This document shows, one piece after another, positions 1-6,132 of a DNA stretch of 11,533 nt. The stretch is taken from contig JAQVYP010000007.1 of NCBI GenBank assembly GCA_029004655.1, forward strand, positions 11,349 through 22,881. Direction: 5' to 3'. Numbering within the stretch: position 1 is the first letter of the stretch; each line of letters begins with the position of its first letter. The notes beneath the pieces were generated by a model. That model worked only from the letters and a program-made list of their open reading frames with translations. It was not told where the DNA came from and did no database searches. This stretch comes from Oscillospiraceae bacterium. Its GTDB lineage: Bacteria; Bacillota; Clostridia; Oscillospirales; Acutalibacteraceae. The translations under genes and the position numbers were made by a program.

Positions 1-128
1 TTTTCAGGCATATAAGAGACATCGATACTGCCATCTGCCATCCGAACTGCAATTGCGGTTTTTTTAGGACCCTTCATCATAATTCCTTCTATAAGGGCCT
101 GACCGCCGATAGTCGTCTTTTTAGCCAT
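1..128 (-). CDS. DUF1385 family (YqhQ-like) membrane protein, N-terminal fragment
   Basis: Only the first 42 or so codons lie in the window; the rest runs off the left edge. The translation begins MAKKTTIGGQALIEGIMMKG and continues PKKTAIAVRMADGSIDVSYMPE. The GGQA-(L/V)-IEG-(V/I)-MM-(R/K)-GP block near the N-terminus is the hallmark of the DUF1385 family, whose best-known member is Bacillus YqhQ, an integral membrane protein of unknown biochemical role. In Clostridia this gene often sits next to prmC and rpmE, which would lie beyond the window. The ATG at 128-126 is supported by a GAGG ribosome binding site at 137-134 with a 5-nt spacer. It lies 48 nt after the histidine kinase stop with no clear terminator between them, so read-through from the kinase gene is likely. 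Family assignment is confident; function is unknown. Confidence 0.85.
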   Translation of the reverse strand, partial: MAKKTTIGGQALIEGIMMKGPKKTAIAVRMADGSIDVSYMPE

Positions 129-142
129 TTTTACCTCATTCT

Positions 143-157
143 GTCACTTCGAGTGAC
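143..157. other. small hairpin between kinase and DUF1385 gene
   Basis: A perfect 6-bp inverted repeat (GTCACT, TCG loop, AGTGAC) lies in the 48-nt gap between the histidine kinase stop and the DUF1385 start, just upstream of the DUF1385 ribosome binding site. No T-run follows it on the minus strand, so it does not look like a terminator. It may be an RNA-processing or translation-tuning stem, or chance. Confidence 0.3.
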
Positions 158-176
158 TATTATTAAAAGTCTTGTA

Positions 177-1787
177 TTAATCGGTATCACTAGAATCATA
201 ATCACTTATCTTTTTTGATTCATGAATAGTGTGGTTGATTTTTTCTAAAGAGTCAACTGCCACAGGCTGGGCATCGTCCATATCTCCCAAAGAGTCAACT
301 GCCACAGGCTGGGCATCGTCCATATCCCCCAAAGAGTCAACTGTCGGCGGATAATAAACTGCACATGGCTGATCATCCACAATATCAGTTATCGGAAGAA
401 CAACGGTTACGGTGGTTCCGACGCCTTCTGTGCTTTCTAAAAACATAAGACCATTATGCTGCTTAACTATTTCATCTGCAACGGCAAGACCAATTCCTGA
501 GCCTCGAACAGTTTTGTTAGCTTTATAAAACTTTTCTTTCACGTGTTCAATATCTTGGGCGGCAATTCCCACTCCGGTATCACACACAACAATTCGTATG
601 CATCCCTCTTCTTCTGAGGTTGATAATATTATGTGGCCGCCATTTTGAGTGTATTTAATTGCATTGTCTATTACATTTATAAAAACTTGTTTTATACGAT
701 TTCGGTCAGCCATTATAGTAACTGATTTGTTTTGCTCCAAATATACTATTTCAATATTCTGCTGTTTTGAAAGTTCCTCATACATATAAACAGCTTCATG
801 CAGGACATCGATAATATTTATCGGGCTCATATTAACAGTAAGTTTTCCGGACTGCATTCTCGAAAAATCCAGTAAGTCTTCGACAAGACTTGAAAGACGT
901 TCCGATTCGTTTAAAACAACATCAATACCGCGCTTTACAATTTCGTCGTCTGTTCCAATTGACATTTTTACAGTCTCGCCCCAACCGCGAATGGCTGTTA
1001 AAGGAGTTCGCAACTCATGAGAAACAGAGGATATGAAGTCGTTTTTCATATTTTCCGCATGTTCAAGTTCGGCTGCCATATAGTTGATTGTATCACAAAG
1101 TTCGCCGATTTCATCATTATCCTTTACATCAAGTCTGGCATTAAAATCACCCATGGCAATTTTGCGCGCAGTATTTGTAACTTCTACAACAGGGCGAACT
1201 ATGGATTTAATGAAATAAAGGCCCGAACCGGTTGATAAAGTTATAATTATAATACTTATTACTAAAGAGGTGGCTATTGCAAAGGCAATGTGTTTGTTTA
1301 CTTCTTCAAGAGAAACTACCCATCGATATGCACCGTTAGAACCCTCTCCCAAATCAGGAAGGATATAAGTTCCGGCAGCAATACTTTCACCGTGGTTTGA
1401 GGTTCCTTGCCATGTTGCATATCCACTCGTTGATTTTAATGCATTGTTATAATCAATTATCATGGTTTCGGCTGATGGTGCGAAACCGTTAGTTGTAACA
1501 ATAATATTACCGCTTGAATTGAAAATTTCAACCTCGATTTTATTCTTATATTCAAAGGATTCAGCTAAGTCTTTTGCATCATCTGAAAATTCTTTCGGAC
1601 TGGAAACCGCGAGCACGCCAAAAGATTGTGCATAACTGTAGGCCGATTCTTTTACACTGTTTATATAGTAGCGGCTGATAAGCAAACAAAACATTATTTC
1701 AACAATAATTACAATTCCGGTAACAACTGATAAAATATTAACCAGCCAACGCCTTGTTATACCTTTTACCATTATAGAAACTTCCAC
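177..1787 (-). CDS. membrane sensor histidine kinase with HAMP domain and repeat-bearing acidic tail
   Basis: Orthodox class I histidine kinase, 536 aa from the GTG start. It has a TM helix at about residues 14-37, an extracytoplasmic sensor region at about 40-165 with no domain I recognise, a second TM helix at about 167-192, and HAMP at about 192-242. The HisKA box is SSVSHELRTPLTAIRGWGE with phospho-acceptor His257. The HATPase domain spans about 361-468, with N-box NVIDNAIKYT, G1 box DTGVGIA and G2 box GSGIGLAV. All catalytic motifs are intact. The last roughly 65 residues lie beyond the ATPase domain and are acidic, with two copies of a 14-residue repeat. The GTG at 1787-1785 is chosen because AGGAGG (1802-1797) sits 9 nt before it. 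The ATG at 1772 would be 24 nt away, giving a shorter protein starting MVKGITRRW. Its likely partner is the response regulator at 2119-2826. The signal sensed is unknown. Confidence 0.93.
   Translation of the reverse strand: MEVSIMVKGITRRWLVNILSVVTGIVIIVEIMFCLLISRYYINSVKESAYSYAQSFGVLAVSSPKEFSDDAKDLAESFEYKNKIEVEIFNSSGNIIVTTNGFAPSAETMIIDYNNALKSTSGYATWQGTSNHGESIAAGTYILPDLGEGSNGAYRWVVSLEEVNKHIAFAIATSLVISIIIITLSTGSGLYFIKSIVRPVVEVTNTARKIAMGDFNARLDVKDNDEIGELCDTINYMAAELEHAENMKNDFISSVSHELRTPLTAIRGWGETVKMSIGTDDEIVKRGIDVVLNESERLSSLVEDLLDFSRMQSGKLTVNMSPINIIDVLHEAVYMYEELSKQQNIEIVYLEQNKSVTIMADRNRIKQVFINVIDNAIKYTQNGGHIILSTSEEEGCIRIVVCDTGVGIAAQDIEHVKEKFYKANKTVRGSGIGLAVADEIVKQHNGLMFLESTEGVGTTVTVVLPITDIVDDQPCAVYYPPTVDSLGDMDDAQPVAVDSLGDMDDAQPVAVDSLEKINHTIHESKKISDYDSSDTD
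247..343. repeat. 42-bp in-frame tandem repeat, about 2.3 copies
   Basis: Units at 247-288 and 289-330 differ at one base, and a partial third copy begins at 331 and decays after about 13 bases. The 42-bp period is 14 codons, so the repeat stays in frame and encodes VDSLGDMDDAQPVA twice near the C-terminus of the histidine kinase. The near identity of the copies indicates a recent duplication, and copy number could vary between strains by slippage. Confidence 0.95.
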
Positions 1788-1796
1788 AGCAACACA

Positions 1797-1802
1797 CCTC
1801 CT
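1797..1802 (-). promoter_or_regulatory. ribosome binding site deciding the GTG start of the histidine kinase
   Basis: The minus strand reads AGGAGG here, with a 9-nt spacer to the GTG at 1787-1785, which is in frame with the kinase. The upstream ATG at 1859 precedes this site and would lie upstream of the predicted transcript start. Confidence 0.7.
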
Positions 1803-1842
1803 TATAAAATATAGATTAAATTTGAATGGTTCTACTTCAATT

Positions 1843-1871
1843 ATTGTAACGCAAAGCAATTAATCACTCAA
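1843..1871 (-). promoter_or_regulatory. putative sigma-A promoter of the histidine kinase gene
   Basis: On the minus strand there is a -35 box TTGAGT (1871-1866), a 17-nt spacer and a -10 box TACAAT (1848-1843). Transcription would start near 1836 and give a leader of about 50 nt carrying the AGGAGG site. This implies the kinase can be transcribed independently of the response regulator operon upstream. The boxes are good but not perfect matches. Confidence 0.45.
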
Positions 1872-2118
1872 TAAAAATTTTTATTTGATGCCCATTTAAG
1901 CGATAAAATAACGAATGGAATCAAAACCGTCCCCTACAAGGTACCCAAATATTTTTTATACTTAACAAATATTATCACAAATATGCACGGTTTGGTTATA
2001 ACCATACGCCTTTAATCGCTTTGGATTTTTCTTATTAAATTCACTCTTCTTCACGATTTTTATTATATTACAAAACGATGAATTAGAGAGTAGTGCCATT
2101 AAAAGTGCTCAATTGCAG
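1860..2118. other. intergenic region between response regulator and histidine kinase
   Basis: 259 bases with no credible coding frame. It carries the kinase promoter candidate at its left end, a GGGGACGG-type segment (minus strand, about 1926-1935), a 12-bp perfect palindrome at 1993-2004, and AT-rich filler. I found no convincing intrinsic terminator for the response regulator transcript. Confidence 0.6.
1993..2004. repeat. 12-bp perfect palindrome TGGTTATAACCA
   Basis: A perfect inverted repeat without spacer sits in the gap between the response regulator and histidine kinase genes, about 120 bp upstream of the kinase promoter candidate. It could be a dimeric regulator site; no regulator can be assigned. 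Confidence 0.4.
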
Positions 2119-2826
2119 CTATGCCTCGCTGCACCATTTATATCCCATTCCCCAAACAGTAATTAGATATTTGGGAGAAGAAGGCGTATCTTCGATTTTC
2201 ATACGAAGGCGACGAATGTTCACATCAACAATTTTCTCTTCGCCGTAATATGAATCTCCCCAAACACGGGTAAGAATATCGTTGCGGTCAAGAGCAGTAT
2301 CAGGATTTGTAAAGAAATACTCGACAATTTGAAACTCTACTTGTGTGAGTTCGATGTTTTTGTTACTTTTTGAAAGTGTACGTCGTCTTAAGTTAAGCAC
2401 AAAATCTCCAAGTTTAATCTCGTCTGACACGGTTTTTTGAACCTTTACTTGTTGCATTTCAACGCGGCGATAAAGAGAATCTACCCTTGCATTAAGCTCT
2501 GTGGGACTGAATGGTTTTGTGATATAATCGTCCGCGCCCATCATAAGACCGCTGATTTTGTCCATTTCTTGGGTGCGCGCAGTAAGCATAATAATTCCTA
2601 GCTCCAATGAGCGGCGGCGCAATTCTTTGCATAAAGTAAAACCGTCCATTCCGGGCATAGAAATATCCAAAAGTGCTATATCAAAGCCTTGAGTATCTTC
2701 GTCATAAATTTTGAGCGCAGTTTCTGCACAGTCGGCTTCTACAGTTTCATATCCTACACGCTTTAAATTAATAACCTCAAACTCACGAATAGCGGGCTCG
2801 TCTTCTACAATCAAAATTCTTTTCAA
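2119..2826 (-). CDS. OmpR/PhoB-family response regulator
   Basis: 235-aa two-domain regulator of typical length. The receiver domain (residues 1-120) has acidic residues E8, D9 and E10 in LIVEDE, phospho-acceptor Asp54 in ALLDISMPGMDG, Thr82 in MLTAR and Lys104 in TKPF. The winged-helix DNA-binding domain (about 143-233) has the usual LTQVEFQIVEYF, VWGDSYYGEEKIVDVNIRRLR and GMGYKW blocks, so it should bind direct-repeat DNA as a dimer. The start is TTG at 2826-2824, giving MKRILIVEDE. It overlaps the lipoprotein stop by 4 nt (TTGA) and is preceded by AAGGAG (2842-2837) with a 10-nt spacer, so translation is probably coupled to the lipoprotein. The kinase 330 nt downstream on the same strand is the likely cognate partner. 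Target genes cannot be read from the sequence, apart from possible autoregulation through the repeat at 4227-4248. Confidence 0.95.
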   Translation of the reverse strand: MKRILIVEDEPAIREFEVINLKRVGYETVEADCAETALKIYDEDTQGFDIALLDISMPGMDGFTLCKELRRRSLELGIIMLTARTQEMDKISGLMMGADDYITKPFSPTELNARVDSLYRRVEMQQVKVQKTVSDEIKLGDFVLNLRRRTLSKSNKNIELTQVEFQIVEYFFTNPDTALDRNDILTRVWGDSYYGEEKIVDVNIRRLRMKIEDTPSSPKYLITVWGMGYKWCSEA

Positions 2827-4160
2827 TTAACGTTCTCTCCTTTACTAACCGCCAATAGATGAAACCCATCTGTAATATCTTGCTTATCGAGTGTCAGCGT
2901 ACTGCTGTCACCTAATTTCATGGTGTATACATATGTTTGATCACGTGCGACTTCGAAATAATCATCAGTTTTTGAACTTTCCCAGTTGCTTATTGTTAAC
3001 ACCTGAATTCGCAATATTTCTTCACAAGTGGATAAAGTTTTGCCGTTCCAACGGTAAAACACTCTTTGCTTAGCATCCGGTTTCCTGAGAATTGTAAAAT
3101 TATCAACCCAGTCTGCAGGAATTTCCAAATAGTATCCATCAACATAGTTCATTACTGTAACCGCGACGTTAGAAAACTCGTTGCCATCAAATTCTTGCCA
3201 ATATGTCATATATGCTTTTTCACTATCACTTGTTGATGCCACGGCTGGTAGCGATTGCATAAATGGAATATCAATTATACCATTGCTATTAAAATCAGTG
3301 CATCCTGTTGTTGATGTGCGCTGGGTTGTGATGTTTTCGTTTCTTGTTGCATCATAAAACGGAGTGTATATGCCGCCATTTTCCCAATATAAAAGTTCGG
3401 TAATCATTCCGGCCTTGCCCTTGGTGGCGTCGATGTAAACAGCGACCTGCCCGGTGCTTAAAGTTGAAATAATAGGCTCATTATATGAAGACACAGTTCC
3501 GTCAAGCATACAACTGCCGCGATTTTCAACTCCACTCGTATCAAGCGCAAACGCCTTTGCTATAGACGATTCTTCGACAGTGTCCAAATAAACAGTAATA
3601 ATTTCTGTTATATTGTCATTATTTATATCACACAATGAAAATGCAGAATAATTTTCCTGCATACGTTGAATAAGCTTTCCGGAATTCAAGCTGAAAACTG
3701 TTAACTCATGATCAAGGGTGCTGTATTTATTCCAGCCGACAGCAATCTCCTTAACTCCGTCACCGTCAAGGTCATCAAATTTAATACAGTCAACACCGCT
3801 CGCTTGAATTTTTATATCACTTGATGATGTCCATTCGCCGTCAATATAGTTGATCATATTAATGTGCATAAGAGTTGTGTTGTCATCGTTTTTGGTGCTG
3901 TAAAATGCAAATGCTTCTTCGGTTCCGTTTCCATCAAGGTCATTCAAAACAAAAGCAGAGCGATATTCACCGGAGCGAGGATAGCGCAGATCAACGCTTT
4001 CTCCGACATATTTCTCTAGGGATATTTGAATAAGATCGAGATCACCGGATGGTTTGGGGGCATTAAGCATATCGTCAACATTGGTGCTGGCAAAATTGCA
4101 CCCCGAAACAGAAAAACACAAAATTATACTAATTAAAAATGCAAGCGATTTTTTAATCAT
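2823..4160 (-). CDS. predicted surface lipoprotein with FG-GAP/VCBS-like calcium-loop repeats
   Basis: 445 aa from the ATG. A type II signal peptide (MIKKSLAFLISIILCFSVSG) ends at lipobox VSGC, so the mature protein is probably lipidated on Cys21 and anchored outside the membrane. Four acidic loops occur in the first two thirds: DLDGNGTEE (about 74-82), DLDGDGVKE (about 130-138), DINNDNITE (about 178-186) and DFNSNGIID (about 289-297). These resemble the DxDGDG calcium loops of FG-GAP/VCBS beta-propeller blades; the spacing fits a degenerate propeller but no named domain is certain. The start at 4160-4158 has AAGGAGG (4174-4168) 7 nt away. A TTG two codons upstream would be almost on top of that site. 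It is the first gene of an operon with the response regulator, suggesting a sensory or accessory role outside the cell. That role is inference. Confidence 0.8.
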   Translation of the reverse strand: MIKKSLAFLISIILCFSVSGCNFASTNVDDMLNAPKPSGDLDLIQISLEKYVGESVDLRYPRSGEYRSAFVLNDLDGNGTEEAFAFYSTKNDDNTTLMHINMINYIDGEWTSSSDIKIQASGVDCIKFDDLDGDGVKEIAVGWNKYSTLDHELTVFSLNSGKLIQRMQENYSAFSLCDINNDNITEIITVYLDTVEESSIAKAFALDTSGVENRGSCMLDGTVSSYNEPIISTLSTGQVAVYIDATKGKAGMITELLYWENGGIYTPFYDATRNENITTQRTSTTGCTDFNSNGIIDIPFMQSLPAVASTSDSEKAYMTYWQEFDGNEFSNVAVTVMNYVDGYYLEIPADWVDNFTILRKPDAKQRVFYRWNGKTLSTCEEILRIQVLTISNWESSKTDDYFEVARDQTYVYTMKLGDSSTLTLDKQDITDGFHLLAVSKGENVN

Positions 4161-4167
4161 TCCCAAA

Positions 4168-4174
4168 CCTCCTT
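4168..4174 (-). promoter_or_regulatory. ribosome binding site deciding the lipoprotein ATG start
   Basis: AAGGAGG on the minus strand lies 7 nt before the ATG at 4160-4158 but only 1 nt before the alternative in-frame TTG at 4166, so the ATG is the better start. Confidence 0.8.
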
Positions 4175-4226
4175 CATAAAATATTATGGTGTTTTGCTAC
4201 CATAGATATATAAAAATATTCAATAT

Positions 4227-4248
4227 CATTATAACACACTTTTAACAC
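4227..4248 (-). promoter_or_regulatory. candidate response regulator operator: two 11-bp direct repeats
   Basis: On the minus strand two adjacent 11-mers, GTGTTAAAAGT and GTGTTATAATG, share GTGTTA and are exactly 11 bp apart. Read on the plus strand they give ATAACA, 5 nt, TTAACA, which is close to the TTAACA-type half-sites with about 5-nt spacing known for Bacillus PhoP. The second unit covers the -10 box. The arrangement suits autoregulation by the PhoB-type regulator encoded by this operon. Confidence 0.4.
4228..4237 (-). promoter_or_regulatory. extended -10 promoter of the lipoprotein/response regulator operon
   Basis: The minus strand carries a perfect TATAAT (4233-4228) preceded by the TGn extension (TGT, 4236-4234). 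No good -35 hexamer is found at 16-18 nt (TACAAA at best), which suits an extended -10 promoter or one needing an activator. The predicted leader is about 60 nt, ending in a strong ribosome binding site. Confidence 0.5.
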
Positions 4249-4268
4249 TTTTTGTATATTTATTACAC

Positions 4269-4319
4269 ATAAAATTTAAAATTAAAGCAGTGGGCAATCA
4301 AATTGCGCACTGCTTTAAA
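4269..4319 (-). terminator. intrinsic terminator of the Gld-type operon
   Basis: A long stem (about 4281-4297 paired with 4303-4320, around a TCAAA loop) is interrupted by one mismatch and one bulge. In the minus-strand direction it is followed by a T-rich tail (TTTTAAATTTT). It lies about 45 nt after the DUF4340 stop and insulates the next operon from the Gld-type operon. Confidence 0.85.
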
Positions 4320-4365
4320 TAGACTAACTACTTTGGTTGTTAATAAGGACTTTTGATTACGTTAC

Positions 4366-6132
4366 CTAACCTAAAGCAACCTCTTTTACATTGCTGATAA
4401 TGCTTGTTACTGAAGATTTTGAAATGAGTCCCTGAACTGCTCCGTTGACCGTAGCCATATAGCGTCTGGAGCTATCCTCATAAGTTGTAAGTCTGATAAT
4501 CTTATTGCTATTACCGTTGTTGTATTTGATAGTAATAGTAAGTACATTTGTGCCTTCTACACCAGTGTTCAAATACTCCTGAGGTTCAAGCATCAATACA
4601 CTCTGATAAAGGTTTTTCATAGAATCTGAATCAACGGTTGTGCCATCATAGGTAGCTGTCAGCACGTCAGTATCATCTTCATCATTACTAAAAGCCAAGT
4701 CAAACTTGATGTCCTGACCGTCAGATACAAATTGAATGGATGAAATTGTGTTAATATTGTCTAGAAGTAAAAATTGGCTGTAATAATCTGTTAAAGGCAG
4801 AGAAGCGTAAGCCATGCTGCTTGTGGCAACCATATAAACTGGTGATTTTCCATCCACGATAACGTAGTAGGTGCTGTCCTTTTCAGAACCAATCGTCAGC
4901 TTTTCAATCTTATCGCCAACTTTCATGGTTATAACGGCTAGTGGGTTGCTAAAACCATAGAGTGCAAGATTTTCGTCTGTTTGAGAATAGGAAATGACAG
5001 CAGACGCAGAAAGCCCGCTCGAAAACAGAGTGATGTAATCTGTCAATTTTTCAGCATCAGCATAACGCACTGCGGGTTTTGTAACCTTGAATGCGATGTA
5101 AGAAGATGCAGCGTCAGAGTTTGGTTCAATACGTATTTCACTATCATAATTTGTGCCTGAAAGTGTTATATAATCGAATGTAGCAAGCTTACTATCTGTA
5201 AAATATGAACTGTTCGCATCAGTTTGCGCAATAGCATCTACTATTTGTAAGTTAGCAAAATTGGTGGTTTCAACTTCAAAAGAGCTTAAATTTTCTGTTG
5301 TAACGATGTAAACATTTCCGTTTCCCGGTACAGTTGTACTAATTTCGCTGTTAACATCGACATTAGAATCAGAGATGACGTCAACACGAACATAATTTCC
5401 CGATTTGTCGGGAGTTACATCACCAACAGTGATTGTATAGCTATAGTTACTGTTACATTTAACAGTTATGACAGTTGATGGAGTGTCAAAGCCATAATCA
5501 AGACTTTGATCTTCCATAAGTTTAAAAGCGGTTAGGGAGGTACAACTGTCGATATAGCTTGAAACAATTGAAGAGCTTGTCAAACTCTTATCAATGCCCG
5601 ATACATACCAAGCTTTACTTGAGGTGGATTCGGAAGAAGTAGAAGCTGTATCAGACGAAGCGGATTCTACAGTTTCAAAATACAAGTCGAAGCTATCAAC
5701 GCTGTTTTTAACCGACACAGATTCGACATTTTCAGAATCTGTCGCTATAACAGGTATACTGAATATACTGCTTGACGAAGTGTCTGATGATGTTTCTTTA
5801 TCGGTCGGAATTAATGATGTTATTGCAAAAATAGAACCCAAAAGAGCTAAAACGACAACAACAGAAACAACAATTCTGCCAATACGTTTTTTGCCGGAAT
5901 CTATAACCACTTTTTTGTTGTCATAGTTCTTTGTAGCTGTAAAAATGGTTGATTCTTCGTCAATATAAGGGGCTTTCGGAGGCTTCGAAACATCCGAAGC
6001 CTCTTTGTTTAAATCGTTAGTTTGCTGAATCGTGTCATCTTTTATTGGAAAATCCAAATTCTCATTTTCTAAAGAGTTGTTTTGACCGTTGGATTCGGGA
6101 GTATTTAGATTCTTGTCGGGAGTATCGCTCAT
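4366..6132 (-). CDS. DUF4340 domain protein, membrane-anchored, with duplicated module
   Basis: 588 aa. A hydrophilic, acidic, Asn/Gln-rich N-terminal segment (1-83) ends in a basic patch (KKRIGR), followed by one TM helix (about 86-108), Ser/Thr-rich linkers (about 112-125 and 157-173) and a long extracytoplasmic region. DUF4340 features include AWYVSGIDKSLTSSSIVSSY and the motif YGFDTPSTVITVK (about 213-225). The latter recurs as YGFSNPLAVITMK (about 392-404), so the module appears twice. DUF4340 proteins are regular companions of Gld-type ABC transporters, but their biochemical role is unknown. The ATG overlaps the upstream GldG-like stop by 4 nt (ATGA) and has AGGAGG 8 nt before it, so it is the last gene of a coupled four-gene operon. 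A strong terminator follows. The family call is confident; function is inferred from context only. Confidence 0.88.
   Translation of the reverse strand: MSDTPDKNLNTPESNGQNNSLENENLDFPIKDDTIQQTNDLNKEASDVSKPPKAPYIDEESTIFTATKNYDNKKVVIDSGKKRIGRIVVSVVVVLALLGSIFAITSLIPTDKETSSDTSSSSIFSIPVIATDSENVESVSVKNSVDSFDLYFETVESASSDTASTSSESTSSKAWYVSGIDKSLTSSSIVSSYIDSCTSLTAFKLMEDQSLDYGFDTPSTVITVKCNSNYSYTITVGDVTPDKSGNYVRVDVISDSNVDVNSEISTTVPGNGNVYIVTTENLSSFEVETTNFANLQIVDAIAQTDANSSYFTDSKLATFDYITLSGTNYDSEIRIEPNSDAASSYIAFKVTKPAVRYADAEKLTDYITLFSSGLSASAVISYSQTDENLALYGFSNPLAVITMKVGDKIEKLTIGSEKDSTYYVIVDGKSPVYMVATSSMAYASLPLTDYYSQFLLLDNINTISSIQFVSDGQDIKFDLAFSNDEDDTDVLTATYDGTTVDSDSMKNLYQSVLMLEPQEYLNTGVEGTNVLTITIKYNNGNSNKIIRLTTYEDSSRRYMATVNGAVQGLISKSSVTSIISNVKEVALG

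Noticed and set aside
143..157. Hairpin after the histidine kinase as a transcription terminator
   Set aside because: The stem is only 6 bp with a 3-nt loop and no T-run follows on the minus strand, so it is listed only as a small hairpin.
1788..1859. N-terminal extension of the histidine kinase from ATG 1859
   Set aside because: No ribosome binding site precedes it, it lies upstream of the predicted transcript start, and the strong AGGAGG falls inside it.
2040..2118. Terminator for the lipoprotein/regulator operon
   Set aside because: Candidate inverted repeats here are short or are direct repeats (GTGCC / GTGCTC), and none is followed by a T-run in the minus direction.
5594..5926. 110-aa plus-strand reading frame within the DUF4340 gene
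   Set aside because: It is the antisense of the Ser-rich linker and N-terminal region, where repeated TC-rich codons suppress stops on the other strand; no ribosome binding site or family resemblance.
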